From Reticulitermes speratus (Eukaryota > Arthropoda > Insecta > Blattodea > Rhinotermitidae): a stretch of 64,000 nucleotides of DNA. The stretch covers positions 46,510,138 through 46,574,137 of the forward strand of contig JAJKFL010000006.1 of the NCBI GenBank assembly GCA_021186555.1. The letters are read 5' to 3'. Every line of letters starts with the position of its first letter. The first letter of the stretch is position 1. Shown here piece by piece: positions 34,013 through 45,632 of the stretch. The position numbers and the translations under genes were made by a program. Under the pieces are notes generated by a model. The model ran no database searches. It had not been told where the DNA came from and saw only the letters and a program-made list of their open reading frames with translations.

Positions 34013-34396
34013 TCACTTAAAGCCCAGTGGTTACTATATGTACCACCACGTTTAACATTCAACAATTCTACGTTCTGCCACAGGTATTTATGGTTTTGTG
34101 TGGATCTGAGAACAAACAGCGATTATATTTCACTGTACAACATTAACTGACTGGTTTGTATAACTGAGACGAGATGTATTTACTGCTCGGTACGAGCATG
34201 TAGCCCTTTAAAGCCCAGTGGTTACTATATGTACCACCACGTTTAACATTCAACAATTCTACGTTCTGCCCACACAGTGTATTTATGTGTTTTGTGTGGA
34301 TCTCAGAACAAACAGCGATTATTTCACTGTACAACATTAACTGACTGGTTTGTATAACTGAGACGGAGTGTGTTTACTGCTCGGTACGAGCTGTAG
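34013..34396 (-). mobile_element. 114-bp family: two complete single-unit elements in tandem
   Basis: Two elements of about 191-193 bp lie head to tail (34,013-34,203 and 34,204-34,396). Each has the CTTAAAGCCCAGTGGTTAC or CTTTAAAGCCCAGTGGTTAC tip, the tail, one 114-bp unit and a TCGGTACGAGC...GTAGCCC right end. They run directly into the multi-unit copy that follows. Whole-element tandem duplication is distinct from unit amplification. Confidence 0.85.
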
Positions 34397-35126
34397 CCCT
34401 TTAAAGCCCAGTGGTTACTATATGTACCACCACGTTTAACATTCAACAATTCTACGTTCTGCCCACACAGTGTATTTATGTGTTTTGTGTGGATCTCAGA
34501 ACAAACAGCGATTATTTCACTGTACAGCATTAACTGACTGGTTTGTATAACTGAGACGGAGTGTGTTTACTGCGCGGTACGGACTGTATTTATGTGTTTT
34601 GTGTGGATCTCAAACAAACAGCGATTATTTCACTGTACACATTAACTGACTGGTTTGTATAACTGAGATGTAGTGTGTTTACTGCGCGGTACGGACTGTA
34701 TTTATGTGTTTTGTGTGGATCTCAGAACAAACAGCGATTATTTCACTGTACAGCATTAACGACTGTTGTATACTGAAGGAGTGTGTTTACGCGCGGTACG
34801 ACGATTGTTTTGTGGATTGAACAACGCATACACTGTACACATTAGACTGTTGACGGACGATGTGTTTACTGCGCGGTACGGACTGTATTTATGTGTTTTG
34901 TGTGGATCTCAGAACAAACAGCGATTATTTCACTGTACAACATTAACTGACTGGTTTGTATAACTGAGACGGAGTGTGTTTACTGCGCGGTACGGACTGT
35001 ATTTATGTGTTTTGTGTGGATCTCAAAACAAACAGCGATTATTTCACTGTACAACATTAACTGACTGGTTTGTACAATTTAGACGGAGTGTGTTTACTGC
35101 GCGGTACGGACCGGGTCTTTAAATAT
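34397..35126 (-). mobile_element. 114-bp repeat family, array 6, both ends present
   Basis: CTTTAAAGCCCAGTGGTTAC tip, tail, then about six units to GGACCGGGTCTTTAAATAT. The part at 34,755-34,865 is heavily corrupted by clustered deletions (for example GCATTAACGACTGTTGTATA). Confidence 0.88.
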
Positions 35127-35144
35127 GACACGTTAAATTACCCT

Positions 35145-35450
35145 TAAAGGCCGTGCGTGTTCTGGCTCAGGCAGTTATCGCGGAGCGCCGGGTTCGATCC
35201 TAAGTTTTTCCATGTTAATATTTCGTGGTCAGAGTGGCAGTGGGACAGATTTTAGTCCCAGTACTTCGGCTACCCCTGTCAGTGCCATCCAACAACGCTC
35301 CATTCTCATCTTCATCTACATGTTGCTCTTATCTGAAGGACAAACTGGCGAAGCCTGGGAGCCTTCCAAACAGCAACGCTCTTTCCGAAATCAGAGAGCA
35401 ATTGTTAAAAAGTATTCTGACTTTCTTTTGTGTTTAAAGTGTTAAATTGC
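35145..35450 (+). mobile_element. Candidate SINE with tRNA-like head, unclassified
   Basis: TTCTGGCTCAGGCAG followed by GCGCCGGGTTCGATCC looks like A and B boxes. A non-tRNA body follows: GTACTTCGGCTACCCCTGTC, CATCCAACAACGCTCCATTC. No tail repeat or target duplication found. Confidence 0.4.
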
Positions 35451-36977
35451 ACTGTGACCCTTTAAGGTACACTCGAGCCCCACTAAACACTGTAGTTGCT
35501 GTATGTAACTACAATGTGCGCGTTGCATGTGACTGTTACAGTTACGAGGGCTCATTTGTTGGAAAGCCAATATACGATGATATTTCTAATTCAGACCGGT
35601 GTGTTTTCTGTCACGTAAGAACTTAATTTGCAAATACTTTGATGCATATCGTGTTTAAATGTATTTGAAATTATGTGTGTGGTTTAGATTCCTATAGACT
35701 ACTTCATTCCAATATCCTGAAAATTTTTTTAAAAAAATTCAGCTTCACGTTAAAGAAATTACGTTGTTTCGATTTATAGTACACACTAACGTGATAGTCT
35801 ATTGCTGTATTGTGTTCGATTATACACAAATATGTGTCATTTTGTGTGCTTTAAATGCAATCATTGCGTTTAAATAAATGTAAGGCCTGGAAAATTCAGC
35901 AAAAATTATTTCTTTTGGAATTCAAAAGCAACTTTTCCAAAGGATAGTTTTAATTCACATAAACTGAAAGGTTTTCTTATGCTATTGTTAGGTCATTATT
36001 GATATATTGGCCTTGAATTTGAGATAAATTTTTTATTCATTCATACGAAGTGTAAAATTTTCAATTTCCCTCAGACTGAGGACATATATGTATGTAATTC
36101 ATTTTAGCTTTCCTAAAAAAGAGATTATTTTAGCCTCACCGTACGTCCACATTACCTTAATACCGTACAATTCCACATAAGCAGATTCTACAGTTAAATT
36201 TGCCACATGTGTTCTTTCTCCTACTTATGTGATAAAGAAAATTTTAAGAAAAATTGTATTACTGACGTCGTTGGATTTACTCTATTATTTCTTTATTACA
36301 TTATATAAAATATTTTGTATATACAAGCAACATCACACAAAAATTTTGTGTAGTATTTGTAGTTTGTTGACAGTGAAATGATTTGTGACAGTAAAAATTA
36401 GTTTTTCATTGCTATCTCAAAGACCTAGTTTAAACGTTCATCAGCGAATTTCAGGGAGTCTAGGACCTTTCGTTGGGTTAATGTTACCCGACGTTTCGAA
36501 GGAACCAAGGTCTTTCGAAACGTCGGAATCTATTTAACAACTATACAGTTTAACGTATCAGAGGGCTTGATACTTCAGTAGCACCGCTGTAACAAAGCGA
36601 CACCTGTCATAGGCTATAATAGTCTTGTGTTCACAGTATTTAAACCTGTTCCAAAATTTTGTGTCCAAACACTCTCCTAAAAATTGTGTTAAAATTAAGA
36701 AAATAGCATTTCGTGTCAATATGATACTTTGTAGGCTGTTTACACACTTTCCTCCTAACCGTGAGCTAGTGGAAGATAGGACAAGTGTGTTAAGAGCGTA
36801 ATGTAACACTCAGCAGTTGAACATAATTAGCAACTAAACGTGTAACTTCGCTGCGAAGTATTTTCACAGTCAATAGGCATATATGAAGCCAAAAATTGCA
36901 AATATTTATTGCAATTTCACTTCAATGACCTGCAATGTGTAATTATCTCCTTTGTTGTCTACGATAGCATATTTATG
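35451..36977. other. AT-rich interspersed block with no supported gene
   Basis: Fifteen hundred bases with many A/T runs and no domain-bearing frame. It contains one perfect-looking palindrome, CCGACGTTTCGAAGGAAC and its inverse, at 36,489-36,527 (see findings). Confidence 0.5.
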
Positions 36978-38015
36978 TTGTCCCGGTGGCCGCGCGGTCT
37001 AAGGCGTGGGTCTACGGCCGTTCTCTTGCTGTGATTGCGGGTTCGAATCCCGCCGCGGGCATGGATGACTTCTGTTGTGAGTATTGTGTGTTGTCAGGTA
37101 GAGGTCTGTGCGACGGGCTGATCACTCGTCTAGAGGAGTCCTACCGAGTGTGGTGTTTCTGAGTGTGATCGTGAAGCCTCGAAAAACGAGTGCGGGTTCG
37201 AATCCCGCCGCGGGCATGGATGACTTCTGTTGTGAGTGTTGTGTGTTGTCAGGTAGAAGTCTCTGCGACGGGCTGATCACTCGTCCAGAGGAGTCCCACC
37301 GAGTGTGCTGTGTCTGAGTGTGATCGTGAAGCCTCGAAAAACGAGTGCGGGTTCGAATCCCACCGCGGGCATGAATGACTTCTGTTGTGAGTGTTGTGTG
37401 TTGTCAGGTAGAGGTCTCTGCGTCGGGCTGATCACTCGTCCAGAGGAGTCCCACCGAGTGTGCTGTGTCTGAGTGTGATCGTGAAGCCTCGAAAAACGAG
37501 TGCGGGTTCGAATCCCGCCGCGGGCATGGATGACTTCTGTTGTGAGTGTTGTGTGTTGTCAGGTTGAGGTCTCTGCGACGGGCTGATCACTCGTCCAGAG
37601 GAGTCCCACCGAGTGTGCTGTGTCTGAGTGTGATCGTGAAGCCTCGAAAAACGAGTGCGGGTTCGAATCCCGCCGCTGGGCATGGATGACTTCTGTTGTG
37701 AGTGTTGTGTGTTGTCAGGTAGAGGTCTCTGCGACGGGCTGATCACTCGTCCAGAGGAGTCCCACCGAGTGTGCTGTGTCTGAGTGTGATCGTGAAGCCT
37801 CGAAAAACGAGTGCGGGTTCGAATCCCGCCGCGGGCATGGATGACTTCTGTTGTGAGTGTTGTGTGTTGTCAGGTAGAGGTCTCTGCGACGGGCTGATCA
37901 CTCGTCCAGAGAAGTCCCACCGAGTGTGCTGTGTCTGAGTGTGATCGTGAAGCCTCGAAAAACGAGGAGGCCTAGGCCCCCAAGGGGCTGTTGCGCCATT
38001 AGAAAGAAGCTCAAG
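36978..38015 (+). mobile_element. tRNA-Leu-like SINE with body amplified as 155-bp tandem units
   Basis: One normal head (CCGGTGGCCGCGCGGTCTAA), then the segment from TGCGGGTTCGAATCCCGCCG to CCTCGAAAAACGAG is present six times. The GAAAAACGAG words lie at 37,181, 37,336, 37,491, 37,646, 37,802 and 37,957. The last is followed by the normal 3' end AGGCCTAGGCCCCC. Each repeat junction joins the 3' part AACGAG to the B-box part TGCGGG, so every unit keeps a B box but not an A box. Confidence 0.95.
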
Positions 38016-39563
38016 GGACTATCGGTTTCTGTGCAGAACATTACTTGTATGTTTGTAACACTAGAGGACTATTTCGATAGTGCATTCTTCGTTCTTAGAA
38101 CTGCCTTATTTTGTGGCTGAGGTCAGTTGTGGTGTTGCTAGCGTCTGCAGGTCTAAGTCTCTGCTAACGTCTGCATATATTCAGTAAGTTCCTCCCACAG
38201 TATTTATCGCCACTTTGGCACTAAACTGTATGCAGCTTGAACCTAATAGTACAGTCATGTCTGATATTAACCAAAATAAATGCGAAATGAATCTAAATAT
38301 AATTTGAAAGCGAAAATACTGTGTGATTCTAACACAACTGTATTAGTAAATAATCCTTCTTGTTTACAACACTAGCTACATGTTTCGGCTTGTTAATAAA
38401 GCCATCCTCAGTGTAACCACTATAAAAATATAACAAGACAGGCAATTTCTGTGTAACGTAACATTGATGCGCGTTCGCGTAACCATCGTTGCCGTGGAAA
38501 AACAATAAGTATTACATATTGAGTGTGTGTCTGTAGCCTTAGGTACCCAGCATGCAAAGCGCATACATTTCGGCATGTTACGACGTGTACAAAGCACATT
38601 TCCAAACCGCTGCTACTAACGACGCTCCCTTTGTTTGTACCGACAACAAATCCATCCCAATTGTCACAGAACTTGTACCTTCGTTACCCGGGTAACTTTA
38701 TTTTGCTCCGTCAAGTAAAGTTATAATTATTTTGTGGACGTTGAAGAATTTTAATTTTGGTCAGTTTTCCCTTAATTTGACCCACTGTACAGCTTCGCAG
38801 ACGGACATCGAACCAAGGCACCCTGGGCCCGATTCGACACTGGAGCAGCCTGCTACACGATTGTTACACCTGAAAACTGACCGCGGGACGTAACTAATAA
38901 ATCCTGGTCTAGTCTGTGGTCATTTGCCAAGGTGTTTCCCCTCAAACATTCTACAGCCACTTCTTGTTTCCTCATATTAGATACCCTTACAGGCGGTTTA
39001 TCATGAAAGCGAGGAAGACCAACTCAGCACGCTGTTCAAAATCTGTAAGAACCCCGTGTAGCCTGCTGTCCGCTTTAAGAAGGCCCCGTCCCACACAACA
39101 CCGGCCATCACTATCGAGCATTACAGTTGGCGTGGCACATTGTTACTGCTTAACAAAGCGGGGGTGGCCAAAATGTGCGGCTTGTTGTAGGGCGCTCATG
39201 TGGTGTCTGCTGATAGCGAGATTGTTATCAGGCAACTGATAAGTCTGCAGCTTGGAACCGTGAATTTGCCACTGATACGGCGTCTATCACTAGGCGTGTT
39301 ATATTATTAAAGACGATTGGACTATTAAGAGCGACAGCACTACTGATGGCTGTCGCTGTTTGTATGCATGCTTCATAAAGACCGGAAACAACTGAAAACT
39401 TCCGCCTGGAACATCTAAATTTAAAAAATTTTAAACTTTATAATATTGTGACTTTATAATTGTTTAACTTTGTGCATTTTGGAATTTTAATTTTTCAATC
39501 TTTTAATGAAGGCGGCACAATAACTACATAAGAGTGCTGGCCTTCTATTGACTTGTTTTGGTA
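38016..39563. other. Interspersed block with no supported gene; hammerhead-like motif on minus strand
   Basis: No domain in the frames at 38,376-38,726 and 38,916-39,239. A minus-strand motif at 38,371-38,417 has CTGAGGATGGCTT, loop, AAGCCGAAACATGTA. The last 150 bp are AT-rich. Confidence 0.45.
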
Positions 39564-39605
39564 ACTCCCTGATGATGGCAACTCGCTGCCGAAACATGTA
39601 GGAGT
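39564..39605 (+). ncRNA. Hammerhead ribozyme-like motif (minimal type I)
   Basis: Order: ACTCC (stem I strand), CTGATGA core, T, GGC-loop-GCC (stem II), GAAAC-AT-GTA (core plus two-pair stem III), GGAGT (stem I return, five perfect pairs with ACTCC). All invariant core bases (CTGANGA, GAAA, UH cleavage triplet GTA) are present. The single T between the core and stem II is non-standard. Known minimal hammerheads with very short stem III occur in Penelope-like elements and related repeats. Self-cleavage is inferred, not shown. Confidence 0.55.
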
Positions 39606-39796
39606 GTTAAAGTAGCTCATGAATGTGTTTTGTCCGTTGCATAATTTGGTTGCTGTAATAATTATAATGTATTAGCGTGTTGCCAGATTGCAGCCAGGTA
39701 CAGGCTTTACTGCCATCTGCAGTAAGATATCTGCCTAAGGCCCTCAGCATTACCTAATGTCTTCTGCATAAATGTCTGGCACTTACAACGAACCGC

Positions 39797-41153
39797 GTAC
39801 TAACAACTGTACTAACAACTGTACTAACAACTACTAACAACTGTACTAACAACTGTACTAACAACTGTACTAACAACTGTACTAACAACTGTACTAACAA
39901 CTGTACATGTACTAACAACTGTACTAACAACTGTACTAACAACTGTACTAACAACTGTACTAACAACTGTACTAACAACTGTACTAACAACTGTACTAAC
40001 AACTGTACTAACAACTGTACTAACAACTGTACTAACAACTGTACTAACAACTGTACTAACAACTGTACTAACAACTGTACTAACAACTGTACTAACAACT
40101 GTACTAACAACTGTACTAACAACTGTACTAACAACTGTACTAACAACTGTACTAACAACTGTACTAACAACTGTACTAACAACTGTACTAACAACTGTAC
40201 TAACAACTGTACTAACAACTGTACTAACAACTGTACTAACAACTGTACTAACAACTGTACTAACAACTGTACTAACAACTGTACTAACAACTGTACTAAC
40301 ACTGTACTAACAACTGTACTAACAACTGTACTAACAACTGTACTAACAACTGTACTAACAACTGTACTAACAACTGTACTAACAACTGTACTAACAACTG
40401 TACTAACAACTGTACTAACAACTGTACTAACAACTGTACTAACAACTGTACTAACACTGTACTAACAACTGTACTAACAACTGTACTAACGACTGTACTA
40501 ACGACTGTACTAACGACTGTACTAACGACTGTACTAACGACTGTACTAACGACTGTACTAACGACTGTACTAACGACTGTACTAACGACTGTACTAACGA
40601 CTGTACTAACGACTGTACTAACGACTGTACTAACGACTGTACTAACGACTGTACTAACACTGTACTAACGACTGTACTAACGAACTGTACTAACAACTGT
40701 ACTAACAACTGTACTAACAACTGTACTAACAACTGTACTAACAACTGTACTAACAACTGTACTAACAACTGTACTAACAACTGTACTAACAACTGTACTA
40801 ACAACTGTACTAACAACTGTACTAACAACTGTACTAACAACTGTACTAACAACTGTACTAACAACTGTACTAACAACTGTACTAACAACTGTACTAACAA
40901 CTGTACTAACAACTGTACTAACAACTGTACTAACAACTGTACTAACAACTGTACTAACAACTGTACTAACAACTGTACTAACAACTGTACTAACACTGTA
41001 CTAACAACTGTACTAAACTGTACTAACACTGTACTAACAACTGTACTAACAACTGTACTAACAACTGTACTAACACTGTACTAACAACTGTACTAACAAC
41101 TGTACTAACAACTGTTACACGTAAACAACTGTACTAACAACTGTACAACACTG
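39797..41153. repeat. 12-bp minisatellite, about 110 copies
   Basis: Unit GTACTAACAACT, 12 bp, with occasional unit shortening. A block at about 40,488-40,685 carries the CGACT variant in some 16 successive units. Minus frames (VQLL repeats, 39,754-40,302 and 40,451-41,029) are artefacts. Confidence 0.97.
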
Positions 41154-42411
41154 TCAAGCCGAATTGACACCTCAGTCTGATGTTTAAGCAGTTCAGATGA
41201 TTTCAGAAGCAGGTAGATCAGAAATTTGGTTTTGGTGATTACTTAAGACGGATAATAGCGGAAACTTTGTGAAACGTAAAATGTTTGTTGGTTTCAGGCA
41301 CGATAAATACTAGCAATGAAAACACAGCTGTCGTCAGAAATGAAGTAAGACTTTAATAAATAGAACACATTTTGGGGTGCATAAAAAATATATAAATGAT
41401 ACAAAGATTTTCTCATTTCATAAAATACGAAATCAGTCCACCTGATGAATGACGGAATTTGACTTAGCTGAGAGTAATACACATGCTAGGTATGTTGTAA
41501 CATTCCGATTTGTCGGAACCCGTCACGAAACGTCGGAAAATATAGTTTAAAGTTAGTTATCAAGAAAGTTCGATATCCGGACATCGATATCGCTGTTGAC
41601 GAAGTTTGACATTAAACTGCAGCTGCTGCTGTGAGTGTCACGTACTATTTTGAACATAGTGGAAACTATTTTAGATATTGACAGCGGTGTTGCTGAGGAA
41701 TCGAGCCTTCTGGGAGGTGACGTTATATCGTTGGGTTTGTGGTTCCCGACGTTTCGGAGGAACTAAAGCCTTCATTTTCAGGAATTTAGCAGTGACAGTA
41801 GAATGTTTTCTTGGACTCTTAATACCTTGAAAACGTCTGCATAACCTTGAGCACGAAGGTCCCAGTACTCTTAGAAACGTCCAGAAACACGCACCTTAAT
41901 ACGCAGTGTTTCATCCCAAAGTCCTGAATGATCATTTAATATTCTGCTTGATAAACACCCTGTAGTTCTGTTACTGTATGTTTGCTGATACACTCAGTGC
42001 AGTAGAATGGAAACTTTATTCTGTTGTTAAACACTTAGCGCTCGGAATTGCAGTGTTTATAAATATAAGCAGAAGATGTCAACAAGGAACAGCGCGGTCA
42101 GTTCACTAGACGTCTTGTTGTGTGGCGTCGCCTCGCGTCGTGTTTCGTAATATAAAGAAAAGTACTTTTTGTTCAGGCAGGATAGGCCTATGTCACGTGT
42201 CATTCAAGGTTACCTATATTCCACCTATATACAGATTCTGCACAGTGTCACGTGTGGCAACACTGCTGTCAGCAAACCCAGTTTTCTTAAAGCTTCGTCT
42301 TGAAGTGCCGTGCTGATTTTCTCGCCCGGAAAGTAATTAATTAACTGCACATAGCTGCGAATTGTTACATGCTAATCTAATTAAAAATTTAATGGCACTG
42401 CATGGGAAAGG
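41154..42411. other. Interspersed block with no supported gene
   Basis: GAAACGTC-class motifs occur at about 41,513-41,540 and, inverted, 41,744-41,785. No exon recognised. Confidence 0.45.
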
Positions 42412-42995
42412 AATCTAATCACATTGTTACTAATCACAGTGTTTCTAATCACAGTGTTTCTAATCACATTGTTTCTAATCACGTTGTTTCTAACGACATT
42501 GTTTCTAATCGCAGTGTTTCTAATCACATTGTTTCTAATCACGTTGTTTCTAATCGCGTTGTTTCTAATCACGTTGTTTCTAACAGTTTCTAATCATATT
42601 TTTTCTAATCACGTTGTTTCTAATCAGTGTTTCTAATCGCAGTGGTTTTAATCACAGTGTTTCTAGTCACATTGTTTCTAATCACACTGTTTCCAATCAC
42701 ATTATTTCTAATCGCATTTTTTCTAATCATAATGTTTCTAACCACATTGTTTATAATCGCACTGTTTCTAATCACAGTGTTTCTAATCATCTTATTTCTA
42801 ATCGCATTTTTTATAATCATAGTGTTTCTAATCACATTGTTTCTAATTCGCAGTGTTTCTAATCGCAAAGTTTGTAATCACAGTGTTTCTAATCACTGTT
42901 TCTAATCACATTATTTCTAATCACAGTGTTTCTTATCACAATGCTTCTAATCACAGTGTTTCTTATCACAATGCTTCTAATCACAGTGTTTCTCA
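42412..42995. repeat. 15-bp minisatellite, about 39 copies, diverged
   Basis: Unit GTTTCTAATCACATT, 15 bp, with many substitutions and a few indels. The most worn large array in the window, therefore probably the oldest. Confidence 0.95.
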
Positions 42996-44030
42996 CATCT
43001 CATTCCTTCACAAATCTAGTCACTCTCTAAACTTCTAAACTTATTATTTAAAAGTTACATAACATTATCCTCAAATTTGCATACTTATATCTGGTCCAAG
43101 TGTTCTCTTTCCTTTAGGTTTGTCTACAAAATTCTACACGTTTCTCTCCTTATCGTGCATGCTACAAGTCCCATTCATATAATCTTCCTGCAACTGATCA
43201 TCTTGCCAGAAATGTTCACAATGCAACTTCTGGCAGTCTGCTCTTTCTTCCTCAAATCAAGGTCCAAGCAAACTTTTCTCACTAAGTAGGCAAGACAGTT
43301 TTATCCACAAATACTCTTACAGAATTAGTGTGCTCAACTACTGTCGCTTATTGACGAGAACAGCTTTGCCCTTGAGATCGCGGTTGGCGCCTCTTACTTC
43401 CTATATAACCTTGCGGAGAAAGAAAAGTCCGTGTGAAAAACATTGGTCTTTATTACCGGAGAGCGTAGATTTAAACACGAGTGCATTTCAGACCGTCACG
43501 CATTCTTAACCTGACTGTGCTGGTTGCTAGTTATAAACATATAAAGCACTGATTTCCCCTACGCCATCACGATCAAGGTCGTAGCTTTTCTCGCCAATAA
43601 ACGTACGTATTAAGAATCGTTAACGGTATTACCGGTTCGAATCTCGACTGCGACAAATATTGTTCTGAAAATGGTGGTCGTATTTTCGGTCTTCACACGG
43701 TTTATTGAGTAATGTTGCTACGTTTCGAACGAACGTACTGCCTCCATCTTCATGGTGACTGAATTAGTTCAGTTGCATTCTGAAGTGAAGTAATCGGCAT
43801 ATCTTCCACCAGCATTACTATAAAGAATGTGATGCGTGGGAAAAAAAAATTTTAGGCGTGTTAGCAAAATAGCGAAAAGCGACTATTTGCTTCGTCGTGT
43901 CGGTCACTCCGTCCATCCGCATGGAACAACTCGGCTCCCAATGGATGGATTTTCGTGATATTTGGTGTTTGAGGATTTTTGTAACATCTGTCGAAGAAAC
44001 TCAAGTTTCATTACATTGTAACAAGAATAA
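42996..44030. other. Interspersed block with no supported gene
   Basis: The frame at 43,077-43,289 lacks domains. A GGTTCGAATCTCGAC word at 43,636 looks like a B box but no A box precedes it. A minus-strand motif GAAGATGGAGGCAGTACG with TTCGAAACGTAGC lies at about 43,719-43,756. Confidence 0.4.
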
Positions 44031-44222
44031 CGGGTACTTTACATGAAGACCTATGTACATTACGGGTACTTTACATGAAGAACTATGTACATTACGGGTA
44101 CTTTACATGAAGACCTATGTACATTACGGGTACTTTACATGAAGACCTATGTACATTACGGGTACTTTACATGAAGACCTATGAACATTACGGGTTCTTT
44201 ACATGAAGACCTATGTACATTT
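44031..44222. repeat. 32-bp minisatellite, 6 copies
   Basis: Unit ACGGGTACTTTACATGAAGA-CCTATGTACATT, 32 bp, six copies with few changes. Confidence 0.93.
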
Positions 44223-44631
44223 ATGATTTTTCCAACTGTCTTAGCTGTTAGCACTCTCGGTACCCCTAGCAGCTTACGTTGCTTGTATCCACCCCTTTCT
44301 CACCCTGGTTGTACCCTATTGGCTGTCATCACGCCTACTGATTGCTACCCTGCCGTACTTTCCAGAATTTACGTTATAGGTTGCTGGTTTTCTTTCCTAC
44401 TCGGACTGTTGATCCGTGAGGATGGGACCGATACGTTATCACCGAAACGTCGGTAAACAATTACCACACGACGCCTCGTAATACCCGAGAAGACCGCAGA
44501 TTTCGTGAGAGAACAAGTTTTACATCCGTGTAAACGGCTGGCAAAATGCAGTTCAGTATACTTTAATAGAAATCTGCGTCATACTGTCGGTAGTTTAATT
44601 GAATTATTCTGATGATGGTTAGTGAAATAAC
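44223..44631. other. Interspersed sequence ending in a GAAACGTC-class motif
   Basis: At 44,412-44,455 a GTGAGGATGGGACCGATACG, then TTATCACCGAAACGTCGGTA string resembles the motif class with CTGAGGA changed to GTGAGGA. The frame 44,181-44,456 has no domain. Confidence 0.4.
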
Positions 44632-45632
44632 CCTCTAAAGCCCACTGGTTACTATATGTACCACCACGTTTAACATTTACAAATTCTACGTTCTGCCCAC
44701 ACAGTGTATTTGTGTGTTTTGTGTGGATCTCAGAACAAACAGCGATTATTTCACTGTACAGCATTAACTGACTGGTTTGTATAACTGAGACGGAGTGTGT
44801 TTACTGCGCGGTACGGACTGTATTTATGTGTTTTGTGTGGATCTCAGAACAAACAGCGATTATTTCACTGTACAGCATTAACTGACTGCTTTGTATAACT
44901 GAGACGGAGTGTGTTTACTGCGCGGTACGGACTGTATTTATGTGTTTTGTGTGGTTCTCAGAACAAACAGCGATTATTTCACTGTACAACATTAACTGAC
45001 TGGTTTGTATAACTGAGACGGAGTGTGTTTACTGCGCGGTACGGACTGTATTTATGTGTTTTGTGTGGATCTCAGAACAAACAGCGATTATTTCACTGTA
45101 CAACATTAACTGACTGGTTTGTATAACTGAGACGGAGTGTGTTTACTGCGCGGTACGGACTGTATTTATGTGTTTTGTGTGGATCTCAGAACAAACAGCG
45201 ATTATTTCACTGTACAACATTAACTGACTGGTTTGTATAACTGAGACGGAGTGTGTTTACTGCGCGGTACGGACTGTATTTATGTGTTTTGTGTGGTTCT
45301 CAGAACAAACAGCGATTATTTCACTATACAACATTAACTGACTGGTTTGTATAACTGAGACGGAGTGTGTTTACTGCGCGGTACGGACTGTATTTATGTG
45401 TTTTGTGTGGATCTCAGAACAAACAGCGATTATTTCACTGTACAACATTAACTGACTGGTTTGTATAACTGAGACGGAGTGTGTTTACTGCGCGGTACGG
45501 ACTGTATTTATGTGTTTTTGTGTGGATCTCAGAACAAACAGCGATTATTTCACTATACAACATTAACTGACTGGTTTGTATAACTGAGACGGAGTGTGTT
45601 TACTACGCGGTACGAGCTGTATCTTTAAATAT
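44632..45632 (-). mobile_element. 114-bp repeat family, array 7, both ends present
   Basis: Tip CTCTAAAGCCCACTGGTTAC, tail, eight units, right end GCTGTATCTTTAAATAT. Units with TGTGGTTCTCAG and CACTATACAAC variants recur about 340 bp apart, i.e. every third unit. Confidence 0.9.

Noticed and set aside
39754..41029. VQLL-repeat frames resembling a coiled-coil protein
   Set aside because: A 12-bp repeat must give a four-residue peptide repeat; no start context, no non-repeat domain.
43620..43660. tRNA-like B box GGTTCGAATCTCGAC
   Set aside because: No A box at proper spacing and no SINE body; likely chance or too worn to call.
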